Assembly (NCBI GenBank): GCA_014284505.1
Contig: JAAFYY010000001.1
Coordinates: 3,286,001-3,350,000 of the forward strand
Source of the DNA: Streptacidiphilus sp. 4-A2
Lineage (GTDB): Bacteria; Actinomycetota; Actinomycetes; Streptomycetales; Streptomycetaceae
Length of the DNA stretch: 64,000 bases
Reading direction: 5' to 3'
A model generated the notes under the pieces. That model worked only from the letters and a program-made list of their open reading frames with translations, was not told the origin of the DNA and made no database searches. Below are positions 42,833 to 53,046 of this stretch, in pieces. Position numbers and translations under genes: made by a program. How positions within the stretch are numbered: the first letter of the stretch is position 1; each line of letters begins with the position of its first letter.

Positions 42833-45581
42833 GCTTCTCCGTCCGCGTCAACGGCCAGGAATTCGACGCCGAGCCCAGGGGCGGCCAGTGCCTGCGGACC
42901 TACCTGCGCGAACGCGGCTGGTTCGGGGTCAAGAAGGGCTGCGACGCGGGCGACTGCGGCGCCTGCAGGTCGACGGCGACCCGGTGCACAGCTGCCTCTA
43001 CCCGGCGCTGCGCGCCGAGGGCCGGTCGGTGACCACCGTCGAGGGCCTGGCCGAGGAGGGCGGCGAACTGCACCCCATGCAGCAGAAGTTCCTCGACGCC
43101 CAGGGCTTCCAGTGCGGATTCTGCACCGCGGGATTCCTGATGACCACCTCCGCCGCCGGCTTCGACGAGAGCAAACGCGCCGACCTGCCACGGGCGCTCA
43201 AGGGCAACCTGTGCCGCTGCACCGGCTACCGGGCGATCGAGGACGCCATCCGCGGGGTCACCCACACCGAACGGCCCCGCGCCGGCCAGGCGGTCGGCCG
43301 CAGTCTCGGCGCGCCCGCCGGGCCGCAGGTGGTGACCGGCACCGCGCGCTACACCTTCGACATGGAGGTCGAGGGGCTGCTGCACATGAAGCTGCTGCGC
43401 TCCCCGCACCCGCACGCCCGGATCGTGTCGATCGACACCTCCGCCGCCCTGCGCGTTCCCGGGGTGCAGGCGGTCCTCACCCACCACGACGCCCCCGACA
43501 CGCTGTACTCCTCGGCCCGGCACGAGCACCCCACCGAGGACCCGGACGACACCCGGGTGCTCGACGACATGGTCCGCTTCGTCGGCCAGCGGGTGGCGGC
43601 CGTGGTCGCGGACAGCGAAGGAGCGGCCGAGGAGGGCTGCCGGCGGATCGTCGTGGAGTACGAGGAACTCCCGTACGTCGTCGACCCGGAGCTCGCCATG
43701 CTGCCCGGGGCGCCGGTGATCCACCCCAAGGGCCCCGAGTCGCGCATCTTCCGCGCCCAGGACAACGTCTGCGGCGAGGTGCACGGGGATGGGGGATGTC
43801 GAGCAGGGCTTCGCCGAGGCCGACGTGGTCTACCAGGAGACCTTCCAGACCCAGCGGGTCCAGCACGCCAGCCTGGAGACGCACGGCTGCATCGCCTACT
43901 TCGAGGAGGGCGAGGACGGTGGCGAGGAGCGGCTCGTGGTGCGCTCCAGCACCCAGGTGCCGTTCCTGACCCGGCGGGCCCTGTGCGACCTGTACGACCT
44001 GCCGATGGAGAAGGTGCGCGTGGTCGCGGGCCGGGTCGGCGGCGGCTTCGGCGGCAAGCAGGAGATGCTCACCGAGGACATCGCGGTGCTGGCCGCGCTG
44101 AAGCTGCACCGGCCGGTCAAGCTGGAGTTCACCCGCCCCGAACAGTTCTACGGCGCCACCACCCGGCACCCGTTCAAGGTCACGGTGAAGGTCGGCGCCA
44201 GGAGGGACGGCATTCTGACGGCCATTCAGTTCCGGGTCGTCGCCAACACCGGCGCCTACGGCAACCACGGCCCCGCGGTGATGTTCCACAGCGTGGGCGA
44301 GTCGATGGGCGTCTACAAGGCGCCCAACAAGAAGGTGAACGCCTACTCGGTCTACACCAACGGCGTGCCCGCCGGGGCGTTCCGCGGCTACGGTCTGGGC
44401 CAGGTCACCTTCGCCCTGGAGTCGGCGATGGACGAACTGGCCCGCCGTCTGGACATCGACCCGCTCGTCCTGCGTGAGAAGAACGTGATCGGCCCCGGCG
44501 ACCACATGGAGGGCCCCTGCGGCGAGGAGGAGGACCTGCACATCGCCAGCTACGGCCTGGACCAGTGCCTCCAGGTGGTGCGCAACGCCCTCGCCGACGA
44601 CCGCAGCGCCGAACTTGCCCCCGAGGGCTGGCTGGTAGGTCAGGGCTTCGCGATGTCCGCCATCGCCACCGGCCCGCCCGGCGGCCACTTCGCCGACGCC
44701 ACGGTGAAGCTGCTGGAGGACGGCAGCTACGACATCGCGGTCGGCACCGCCGAGTTCGGCAACGGCACCACCACCGTCCACAAGCAGATCACCGCCGGCG
44801 CGCTGGGCACCACCGTGGACCGCATTGCCATCCGCCAGTCCGACACCGACGTCGTCAAGCACGACACCGGGGCCTTTGGCTCCGCGGGCACGGTGGTGGC
44901 CGGCAAGGCCGTGATGAAGGCCGCCAACGCCCTCGCCGAACAGATCCTCTCCTTTACCGCCGAGTACGCCCGCACCCCCCGCAGCCTGCTGCGGCTGACC
45001 GCCGACGCCGTGGAGTGCGACGGCCGGCTGGTCCCGCTCAAGGAGGTCTTCGAGGCCGCACGCGGCCAGGAGGTCGAGCTCAGGGCGGACGGGCACTGGG
45101 GCGGCTCGCCGCGCTCGGTGGCCTTCAACTCGCAGTGGTTCCGGATCGCCGTCGACCCGGACAGCGGCGAGATGAAGATCCTGCGCAGCGTCCACGGGGC
45201 GGACGCCGGAAAGGTGATGAACCCCCTGCAATGCCGCGGCCAGGTCGAGGGCGGCGTCGCCCAGGCGCTCGGGGCGACACTGTTCGAGCGGTCCTGCTGA
45301 ACGAGCGCGGCGAGGTCACCACCGCCGCGTTCCGCCGCTACCGCCTTCCCGCCTACGCCGACGTGCCGCGCACCGAGGTCCACTTCACCGAGACGTCCGA
45401 CGCCATCGGTCCGCTGGGCGCCAAGTCGATGAGCGAAAGCCCCTTCAACCCGGTCCCGCCCGCCTTCGCCAACGCCCTGCGGGACGCCACCGGCATCCGC
45501 TTCACCGAGGCACCCTTCCTGCGCGACCAGGTCTGGAAGGCGATCCACGAGCACCGCCGCAACGGCCTCGGCGCGGGCTGA
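42829..45581 (+). CDS. Xanthine dehydrogenase-type [2Fe-2S] + molybdopterin fusion subunit
   Basis: About 918 residues combining the small and large subunits of a molybdenum hydroxylase. Residues 1-150: plant-type cluster ([17 protein letters not shown]) and second cluster ([21 protein letters not shown]). Then the Mo-cofactor domains: [77 protein letters not shown] with the catalytic-Glu region. The [10 protein letters not shown] loop is of xanthine-dehydrogenase type, not the CO dehydrogenase loop. Frame changes near 42970, 43785 and 45290 are needed. Substrate unknown; purines or other N-heterocycles are plausible. Confidence 0.88.
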
Positions 45582-47276
45582 TCACCGGCCCGGCCGGGCC
45601 GCCGACCGCTCCGGCGGCGGTTGCTTGTGGACGAAGGCCCGACGCTGGGCGTGGTAGGGGTGGCCGGGGTCGTCGAAGATCCGTCGCATCCGCGCGAGTT
45701 CCTCCTCCCGGTAGGCCGCCAGCGGTCTGGCCGCCTCGGCGCGCTCCCGCCCGGCCTTCTTGGCCGCGATCCGCCGCTGGGTCGCGGGCGCGGAGGCCAG
45801 CCGTACCGCGAGGGCGGTGACCTGTCCGGTGAAGTCCTGCGCACTGCTCCCGATCAGCCGGTCCACCAGGCCCAGCCGCTCTCCGGCCGCCGCGCTGACC
45901 GGCACGGCGCGCCGGATGAGCTGCGCGGCGACGGCCGGGCCGACCCGGCGCGGCAGGGAGAAGGTCCAGTACTCGGAACCGTACAGCTCCATCAGCCGGT
46001 AGTGGGGGTTGAGCACCGTGCCGCTCCTGCACCACACCTCGTCGGCCGCCAGGGCCAGCATCACCCCGCCCGCGGCGGCGTTCCCGCCCACAGCGGCGAC
46101 AACCAGCCGGTCGGTGGTGGTGAGCACCGCCTCCACCAGGTCGTCGATGGCGTTGATGTTCGCCCAGGACTCCGCGGCCGGGTCGGCCGCGGCCTCGATG
46201 ACATTCAGATGGATGCCGTTGGAGAAGAAATCCCGGCCGCCGCCCAGCACCAGCACACCCGTCGGGCGGCCGCAGGCGTAGCGGTAGGCGGCCAGCAGCC
46301 GCTCGCACTGTGCGGTGCTCATCGCACCGCCGGGAAAGGAGAACCGCAGGAAGCCGGCCGCGCCCGCCTCCCGGTAGCGGATGTCGGTCCAGGTGCCGTC
46401 GTCCTCGCCGGGATCCAGGGACACCGGCAGCTCCGGCAGTCGCGGCAGCCGCTCCCCCAGAGCCGACGTGGCCGGGAGCGTGAAGGTGGGCGCCTGGCCG
46501 GGCAGCCGGCGCGGGCGCAGCTGCGGGATCCAGACGGCGCCGTCCACCGTCGCCCGGCAGACCGCGCCTGCCCGCGTGGCCAGCAACTCCCCCGGCACGC
46601 CCGTCATCCCCGGCGCCGGGTGCCCGCCGTGCAGGAACCACTGCGCCCCGAGCAACTCGTCCAGCACACCCGGCTGGGAGTCGGCGGCGCGCAGCTTGCG
46701 CAGCACGGTACCGGTGGTGTCGGTACCCCAGTCGATGCGCCGCTGCTCCTGGCGGACGAAGGGCCGGGCCCGGACGGTGATGCCCTGGGCGGGGTCGTCC
46801 TGCGGGCGCGGCCGGAAGGTGCCGGAGGCGAAGCGGTCCACGGCCAGCAGCACGGCCTCCAGGGCCGCGTCGGACACCTCGTTGCGGTACAGGTCGCTCT
46901 TGCCCACGGGAGCGACGGGAAAGGACACCGAGGCCCAGATGTCCCCGGCGTCCATCTCGCCGTTGGCCTGGAGCACGGTCACGCCCCACTGCTCCACACC
47001 CTCGTGCAGGGCCCAGTCCAGTGAGGAGGGACCACGGTCCCCCGGGGGCCCCGGATGCACGATCAGACAGGTGTGGGCCTGCCATACGGCCTCCGGGACG
47101 GCCGCTTTGAGCATGGGTGCCACGATCAGCGCCGGGTCGTGTGCGCGCAGGGCCGCGCACAGGGCCTCCTCCTCGCAGGACAGCTCCACCGACACCGTGT
47201 GCCCGCGATCGGCCAGCTCCACGGAGACCCGCTGGGTCAGGCTGTTGAACGCGCTGGCTACCAGCAGGATCTTCAC
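45582..47276 (-). CDS. hoxX: HoxX-like hydrogenase maturation protein
   Basis: Intact, 564 residues. N-terminal formyltransferase half (MKILLVASAFNSLTQRVSVE, HPGPPGDRGPSSLDWAL) and C-terminal enoyl-CoA hydratase-like half (GGAMSTAQCERLLAAYRYAC, VLGGGRDFFSNGIHLNVIEA, SWANINAIDDLVEAVLTTTD). This two-domain layout is characteristic of HoxX, which makes the CO ligand of [NiFe]-hydrogenase from formyl-tetrahydrofolate. GTG at 47276 follows GAGGAG. It abuts the molybdo-hydroxylase gene tail to tail; no hydrogenase or hyp gene is in the window. Confidence 0.88.
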   Translation of the reverse strand: MKILLVASAFNSLTQRVSVELADRGHTVSVELSCEEEALCAALRAHDPALIVAPMLKAAVPEAVWQAHTCLIVHPGPPGDRGPSSLDWALHEGVEQWGVTVLQANGEMDAGDIWASVSFPVAPVGKSDLYRNEVSDAALEAVLLAVDRFASGTFRPRPQDDPAQGITVRARPFVRQEQRRIDWGTDTTGTVLRKLRAADSQPGVLDELLGAQWFLHGGHPAPGMTGVPGELLATRAGAVCRATVDGAVWIPQLRPRRLPGQAPTFTLPATSALGERLPRLPELPVSLDPGEDDGTWTDIRYREAGAAGFLRFSFPGGAMSTAQCERLLAAYRYACGRPTGVLVLGGGRDFFSNGIHLNVIEAAADPAAESWANINAIDDLVEAVLTTTDRLVVAAVGGNAAAGGVMLALAADEVWCRSGTVLNPHYRLMELYGSEYWTFSLPRRVGPAVAAQLIRRAVPVSAAAGERLGLVDRLIGSSAQDFTGQVTALAVRLASAPATQRRIAAKKAGRERAEAARPLAAYREEELARMRRIFDDPGHPYHAQRRAFVHKQPPPERSAARPGR

Positions 47277-47541
47277 GACCGGCTCCTCGGGCCCGGGGAC
47301 GGCGGGCGGGGCCCGGGGCTGGATCGATCCTCGCGCTCCCCCGCGGCCACCGGCCCGCACACGCCCGTGATGTCACCCGAACGACCGACCCGCTCCCGCA
47401 CCGGAGTCCACAGGTCTCCGGCACGGCAGCGTGGGCCGGCCCCTGCCCGTCCGTGGTCGGCACAGCCGGGGCAGCGCTCCGGAGGATCCGCACCGGGACG
47501 GCCTAGGCTCTGGAGTCGCTGCTCGTACTGTGGGAGATGCC

Positions 47542-48402
47542 GTGGATGTGGACCTGCGCAAACTGCGCTACTTCGTGGCCGTGGCCGAGGAGTCGCACTT
47601 CGGCCGTGCCGCCGAGCGGCTGCACATCACCCAGCCGGTGCTCTCCCGGCAGATCAGGGCCCTGGAGCAGGAACTGGATGCACGGCTGTTCGACCGGGGC
47701 AGGCAGTCCACCGAGCTGACCGGTGCCGGCCGCCAGCTGCTGGAGGACGCCAGGCCGCTGCTGGCCGCCGCCCGGGCGCTCGGCCGCCGCGTGCGGCAGG
47801 CTGCGCACGGGACGGCGACGTTCACGGTCGGATTCATGCCCGGGATCACCGTGACCGGCGCCGTGCGGGACTTCACCGCCCGTCACCCCGAGCTGGACGT
47901 AAGGGTGCTGCGTACCTCCTGGGACACCCAGGTCCAGGCCGTGCACGAGGGGCTGCTGGACGTCAGTTTCGTCCGGCTGCCGGTGGACCGCCGTGGTCTG
48001 ACGCTGCGTCCGGTCTTCTGCGAGCCGCGGGTCGCGGTCCTCCCGGCGCACCACCGGCTGGCGGGCCGGCAGTCCATCGTGGTCGCGGAGCTGGCCACCG
48101 AGCGTCTGTTGCAGGACCCCGACGCCGTCCCCGAGTGGCGCGACCTCCCCGGCCGGATCGGCGACGAGGAGGCCGGCCCCAGGCCTGCCTTCCGCAGTGT
48201 CGAGGAGAAGCTGGAACAGGTCGCGACCTCGGGGGGCGTGCTGGTCCTTCCGCTGTCGACCGCGGCCTACTACACCCACACCGATGTCGTTCATGTGTCC
48301 ATCGACGACATCGCCCCGAACGAGGTCTGTCTGGCCTGGAGCGCGGGCAGGGACTCCCCGCTGATGTCCGAATTCGCCGACGTGGCCTCCGCGCAGCGCT
48401 GA
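47542..48402 (+). CDS. LysR family transcriptional regulator
   Basis: Intact, 286 residues: helix-turn-helix DVDLRKLRYFVAVAEESHFG and RAAERLHITQPVLSRQIRAL, then the substrate-binding domain (FTVGFMPGITVTGAVRDFTA, RPVFCEPRVAVLPAHHRLAG). GTG 47542 is chosen, with GGGAGA upstream; GTG 47548 also fits. It is divergent from hoxX and upstream of an epimerase gene on its own strand; either could be its target. Confidence 0.9.
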   Translation: MDVDLRKLRYFVAVAEESHFGRAAERLHITQPVLSRQIRALEQELDARLFDRGRQSTELTGAGRQLLEDARPLLAAARALGRRVRQAAHGTATFTVGFMPGITVTGAVRDFTARHPELDVRVLRTSWDTQVQAVHEGLLDVSFVRLPVDRRGLTLRPVFCEPRVAVLPAHHRLAGRQSIVVAELATERLLQDPDAVPEWRDLPGRIGDEEAGPRPAFRSVEEKLEQVATSGGVLVLPLSTAAYYTHTDVVHVSIDDIAPNEVCLAWSAGRDSPLMSEFADVASAQR

Positions 48403-48524
48403 TGCCCTCAGGGCATCATTGCTGACAGAAGAGGTCTTGGACGCCGGCTGCGGCCTGGACGCACAGTGGGGGAGCGGCGGGATTCCCGGCCGCGATCGAC
48501 ACCCGAGAGAGGACCCTGAGGACG

Positions 48525-49408
48525 ATGAAGGTCTTCCTTACCGGCGGCTCCGGCTACATCGGCCGCTCCACCGTCCAGGCACTGGTCAGGCGCGGCATCG
48601 AGGTGACGGCGCTCGCCCGCAGCGAGCGTTCCGCCCGTACCGTGGCCGGCCTGGGCGCAACCCCCTCTCGGGGGCGCTCACCGACACCGGCGTGCTGCGG
48701 GAGGCCGCAGCGCGGGCCGACGGGGTGATCCACCTCGGGGCGGACTACTCCGAGGACACGGCGCAGGTCGACCGGGCCGCGGCGGAAGCCATGCAGGACG
48801 GCGCGGGCAGCCGCCCGTACGTGCACACCGGCGGCGTATGGGTGTACGGCGACACCGACGGGGTCGTGGACGAGGACGCCCCGCTGAACCCGCCGCGGAT
48901 CACCGCCTGGCGACTGGACAACGAGAAGCGCGTGCTCGCCCGGGCCGCCACCGGCGAGCACCCGGTGGTGGTCATGCCGGGACTGGTCTACGGCCGCTCC
49001 GGCGGGCTCGCGCAGGCGTTCTTCGTCGAGCCCGGCCGCGCCGCCGGCGCTGTTCCCCGCATCGGGGACGGCTCCGCGCACTGGGCGCTGGTCCATGTCG
49101 ACGACATCGCCGAGCTGTATGCGCTGGCGCTGAACGCCCCGGCGGGTTCCGTCTACGCCGGGGTCAGCGGACAGAACCTGCCGCTGGCGGAGATCACCCT
49201 GGCGCTCAGCCACGCCGCCGGATGCCCGGGCGTGATCAACCCGCTCTCCCTGGAGCAGGCCCTGGAGCAGATGGGGCCGATCGCCGAGGCGTTCGCCCTC
49301 GACCAGCGGCTCACCGGCGACCGGGCCCGGCGGGAACTCGGCTGGGCCCCCACCCGGCTCGACGCCCTGGCCGAACTCGCCCGCAGCCAGCCAGAAAATG
49401 ACGCATAG
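48525..49408 (+). CDS. NAD(P)-dependent epimerase/dehydratase family protein
   Basis: Extended SDR of about 295 residues: MKVFLTGGSGYIGRSTVQAL carries the TGxxGxIG nucleotide motif; later blocks are GVIHLGADYSEDTAQVDRAA, PYVHTGGVWVYGDTDG and WALVHVDDIAELYALALNAP. The usual YxxxK catalytic pair is not obvious (WRLDNEKRV stands at that place), as in the atypical SDR subgroup. One base is lost near 48662. It follows the LysR gene by 122 bp. Confidence 0.85.
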
Positions 49409-49477
49409 TCAGATCTGTTCCCTGTTGCGCGAACTGCCATTTCGTGGCCGGTCCGGGCGGTCGGTACGGTCGGAATC

Positions 49478-50928
49478 ATGGAGTGGATATTTCAGACGGC
49501 CGAAGAACTCGCGACTGCCCTGCGCGCTGGTGAGGTGACCTCGGCGGAACTGACAGATGAGGCGATCGCCCGGATCGAGCGGGACGACAAGGCGGTCAAC
49601 GCGATCTGCGTACCGGACTTCGACCGTGCGCGGGCCGCCGCGCGGGGCGCCGACCGGGCCCGCGCCCGCGGTGAGGACCGGCCGCTGCTCGGTGTTCCGG
49701 TGACGGTCAAGGAGTCCTACGACATCGCCGGGCTGCCCACGACCTGGGGCATGCCGCCGCACCGGGACCACCTGCCGGCCGAGGACGCGGTGCAGGTGTC
49801 CCGGCTCCGGGCCGCGGGCGCGGTGGTGCTCGGCAAGACCAATGTGCCGGTGGGGTTGCAGGACATCCAGAGCTTCAACGAGCTCTACGGCACCACCAAC
49901 AACCCGTGGGATCACAGCCGCACGTCGGGCGGCTCCTCCGGCGGATCGGCGGCGGCCCTGGCGTCCGGTTTCGGCGCGCTGTCCATCGGCTCCGACATCG
50001 CCGGTTCCCTGCGCACCCCGCACATTTCTGCGGTGTCTACGCACACAAGCCGACCCTCGGGCTGGCGGCGGCCCGTGGCATGGTCCCGCCGTCCGCGCCG
50101 GCGCTGCCGGTCGACCTCGACCTCGCCGTCGTCGGCCCGATGGCGCGCAGTGCCCGCGACCTCACGCTGCTGCTCGACGTCATGGCCGGACCGGACCCGC
50201 TGACCCATGGTGCGGCGTACACCCTGACGCTGCCGCCCGCGCGCCACGAACGGCTCTGCGACTTCCGGGTCCTGGTCCTGGACGAGCATCCGTTCATCGC
50301 GACCGGGGCCGCGGTGCGGGCGGGCGTGAACCGGGTGGCCGAGGCGCTGGCCGAGGGCGGCGCCCGCGTCGAGCGGCACAGCCCGCTGCTGCCCGATCTG
50401 GCCGAAGCCGCGGCGCTCTACACGCAGTTGCTGTTCTCGGGCTCCACCGCGCACTTTCCCGTCGAGACGCACGAACAGCTGCGGACCCTCGCGGCCGCAC
50501 TGAGCCCGGACGACCAGAGCCTCGACGCGGCGCGGCTGCGCGGTATGGTGCTCAGCCACGGCGACTGGATCGGGGTGAACAGCCGTCGCGAACTCCACCG
50601 CCACGGCTGGCGGCGGCTGTTCACCGAGTTCGACGCCGTGGTGTGTCCCGTCACGCCCACTCCCGCGTTCCCGCACGACCACACTCCCGATCCGAGGCAA
50701 CGCCGGATCGACATCGACGGCGTCGGGTACCCGTACTTCGACCAGCTCGTCTGGGCCGGGCTGCCCACCATGCCCGGCCTGCCCGCCACCGCCGTACCGG
50801 CCGGCCGCTCCCCCGCGGGTCTGCCGGTGGGGGTGCAGCTCATCGGCCCGATGTTCGAGGACCGCACCCCGCTGCGGCTGGCCGAACTGCTCGAGCAGCG
50901 GATCGGGGGCTTCCAGCCGCCGAGGTAG
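49478..50928 (+). CDS. Amidase (amidase signature family)
   Basis: Hydrolase of about 484 residues with the Ser-cisSer-Lys triad: Lys in GVPVTVKESYDIAGLPTTWG and the two Ser in HSRTSGGSSGGSAAALASGF. Further blocks: LDLAVVGPMARSARDLTLLL, PVTPTPAFPHDHTP, GLPVGVQLIGPMFEDRTPLR. One base is lost near 50025; adding one G there restores SLRTPAHFCGVYAHKP. Substrate (an amide or short acyl amide) unknown. After the stop, a 13-bp GGGCGCCGGAGCA unit is repeated twice. Confidence 0.88.
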
Positions 50929-51145
50929 GGCGCCGGAGCAGGGCGCCGGAGCAGGGCGCCGTACCGGCTGCCGGTCGAGGGCGGGGCGCGGCGCGCGACC
51001 TGATCCATTTGGCGGCGCGTGCGCACCCGTTGGCGTGGCCGCCTCCGGGAACCGGGCGAGTCGGGCGACCGGGCCGAGCGGGGATCACTACCTTCTCGAC
51101 CCGGACCCAACCGGCCTCCCACTCGGTTCGCGAAGGCAGGACACC

Positions 51146-52726
51146 GTGATCAACAGGCGGCAGGTGCTGAAGGCAGCAGCACTGAGCGCGCTCGGAAGCG
51201 CCGCGACGACGGCCCTGCCGGCCGCACCCGCGGCGGCGGCGGAACTGGTCGACCGCCGGGACTGGAACCGGCTGGCGGCCGCGCTCTCGCCCGGCGCGAC
51301 CCTGTACCGGCCCGCGGACCCGGACTTCGGACCGCTCGCGGTCCCCTTCAACCACCGCTACGCGGGCATCCGCCCCGCCGGGATCGTCGCGTGCGCGACC
51401 GAGGCGGACGTCCGCGCGGCCATCCGCTGGGCCCGCGCGGTGGGGATGCCGGCCGTGCCCCGCTCCGGCGCCGGCCACAACTACGCCGGCTACTCCACCA
51501 CCACCGGCCTGCTGCTCAGCATGAGCCGGATGAAAGGCATCGTCTCCGCCCCAGCCCGCAGCGGCGCCCGTACCCGCGCCTACGGGCCGATCGAGGTGAC
51601 CCACGACGCGGGAACCGTGACCGTCGAAGCCGGGGTCACCAACGGCGACCTGCATCCGCTGCTGGAGAACCGGGGCATGTTCGTGCCCACCGGACGCTGC
51701 CCCTCGGTCGGGGTGGCCGGCCTGGTGCTCGGCGGCGGTATCGGCTTCAGCGACAAGATGTTCGGCCTGACCTGCGACCGGCTGGTGGCCACCCGCGTGG
51801 TGCTCGCCGACGGCAGCGTGGTGCGGGCCGGTCCCGCCTCGGAGCCGGAGCTGTTCTGGGCCTGCCGCGGCGGGGCCGGCCACAACTTCGGCGTGCACAC
51901 CTCGTTCACGTTCAGGTACGAGCGGTTCAAGGGCAACGTCGGCTTCTACGCGTTCCGTTGGAGCCTCGACAGCGTGGTACCGGTGATGGCCGCCATGCAG
52001 CAGATCGCCCAGGAGACCTCGGACGACCGGCGCTTCCACTGCCGGCTGGGCATCGGCACCCAGGGGCGGACGCGGGACCAGATCTGCCGGAGCGCCAACG
52101 TCAATGTGATCGGCCAGTACTACGGCCCGGCCCAGGACCTGCTCCGCATCCTCGACCCGCTGCTCGGGACCGGCACCGCCGACGAGCGTGCCGCGAACCG
52201 GCGCAGCATCCGCGAGGTCACCCCGGCCCAGGCCGGAGACCTGCTGAGCGCCACCACCCCGGTGGACCGGTTCGCGGCCAAGTCGGCGATCCTGACCCCT
52301 CGGAGCATCCTCACCGGGAGCCAGGTGCAGGCCGCGGCCGAGCAGTTGCTCGCCTGGCCGGGGAGCGGCAACCCGGACGGGGCCGGGTTCGCCATGTTCG
52401 GTCTCGGCGGCGAGATCAACCGGGTGCTGCCCGACGCGACCGCGTTCGTGCACCGCGACGGGCTGTTCGTGTTCTGCGCCGAAACCTCCTGGGCCGACCA
52501 GGACCCGCCGGAGGTCGCCGCGGCGAACCTGCGCTGGCTGGACGAGTTCTACGGCGCGATCTTCCGCGGCACGCCACCCGGGCAGTCCTACCAGAACTTC
52601 CCCGACCCGCAGCTGAAGGACTGGCGGCGGGCCTACTACGGCAGGAACTACCCGCGGCTGGTGCAGGCGAAGCGGCACTACGACCCGACGGGCTTCTTCA
52701 GCTACCCGCAGGCCATCGGCTCCTGA
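51146..52726 (+). CDS. Tat-exported FAD-linked oxidase (BBE-like, bicovalent flavin)
   Basis: Intact, 526 residues. Tat signal INRRQVLKAAALSALGSAA with cleavage near APAAAA. FAD-binding PCMH fold: the His of RSGAGHNYAGYSTTTGLLLS and the Cys of GRCPSVGVAGLVLGGGIGFS are the usual two flavin attachment residues of bicovalent flavoproteins; C-terminal RHYDPTGFFSYPQAIG. Such enzymes oxidise sugars, alkaloids or secondary metabolites outside the cell. GTG start after GGCAGG. It is 320 bp upstream of the lanthipeptide synthetase on the same strand, so a link is possible but not shown. Confidence 0.9.
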   Translation: MINRRQVLKAAALSALGSAATTALPAAPAAAAELVDRRDWNRLAAALSPGATLYRPADPDFGPLAVPFNHRYAGIRPAGIVACATEADVRAAIRWARAVGMPAVPRSGAGHNYAGYSTTTGLLLSMSRMKGIVSAPARSGARTRAYGPIEVTHDAGTVTVEAGVTNGDLHPLLENRGMFVPTGRCPSVGVAGLVLGGGIGFSDKMFGLTCDRLVATRVVLADGSVVRAGPASEPELFWACRGGAGHNFGVHTSFTFRYERFKGNVGFYAFRWSLDSVVPVMAAMQQIAQETSDDRRFHCRLGIGTQGRTRDQICRSANVNVIGQYYGPAQDLLRILDPLLGTGTADERAANRRSIREVTPAQAGDLLSATTPVDRFAAKSAILTPRSILTGSQVQAAAEQLLAWPGSGNPDGAGFAMFGLGGEINRVLPDATAFVHRDGLFVFCAETSWADQDPPEVAAANLRWLDEFYGAIFRGTPPGQSYQNFPDPQLKDWRRAYYGRNYPRLVQAKRHYDPTGFFSYPQAIGS

Positions 52727-53046
52727 CGCTCCGGCAGGCCCGTGGATTCCGCGTGGGATTCCGCGTGGGATTTCACCTGGTCCGGCCGGTCGCCCCGGGG
52801 CCCGCGGATCCGGAGCGGTCACGGCCTGCGAGCTGGAACAAAGGGCCGACAGTGCAACAAAAATGACTTCTGGTCAATTCCCGTCCATGGCCGGTGAAAT
52901 GCGTCCGCGCGGTACAGGCAGAAGTATGACTGTGGATCACTTCTGCCGGTGGAACTGCCTGGAAGCCGCGTAGGCCGCGTGCTCAACTTCCTGCATCGAA
53001 GCCGGGGCGAGCCGCACGAACTGCCGGGGACCAGGAGATCAGCGAC
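52727..53046. other. Upstream region of the lanthipeptide genes
   Basis: No gene seen. A 12-bp unit GATTCCGCGTGG is repeated in tandem at 52745-52768, with a divergent third copy after it. From 52850 the DNA becomes less GC-rich and contains a 9-bp inverted repeat (listed separately); the promoter of the lanthipeptide operon is probably here. Confidence 0.5.
52917..52947 (+). promoter_or_regulatory. Inverted repeat upstream of the lanthipeptide synthetase
   Basis: GGCAGAAGT (52917-52925), 13 bases, then ACTTCTGCC (52939-52947): perfect 9-bp arms, 100 bp before the synthetase ATG. Arms two helical turns apart centre to centre suit a dimeric regulator such as a response regulator; no regulator gene is adjacent. 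Confidence 0.6.

Noticed and set aside
43477-45231. 584-codon minus-strand frame opposite the molybdopterin subunit
   Set aside because: The sense strand carries all catalytic motifs; the antisense product has none.
42829-45581. Aerobic CO dehydrogenase large subunit, suggested by the nearby HoxX and the subunit layout
   Set aside because: The active-site loop reads [10 protein letters not shown], a xanthine-dehydrogenase-type loop, not the AYRCSFR or AYRGAGR loop of CO dehydrogenases.
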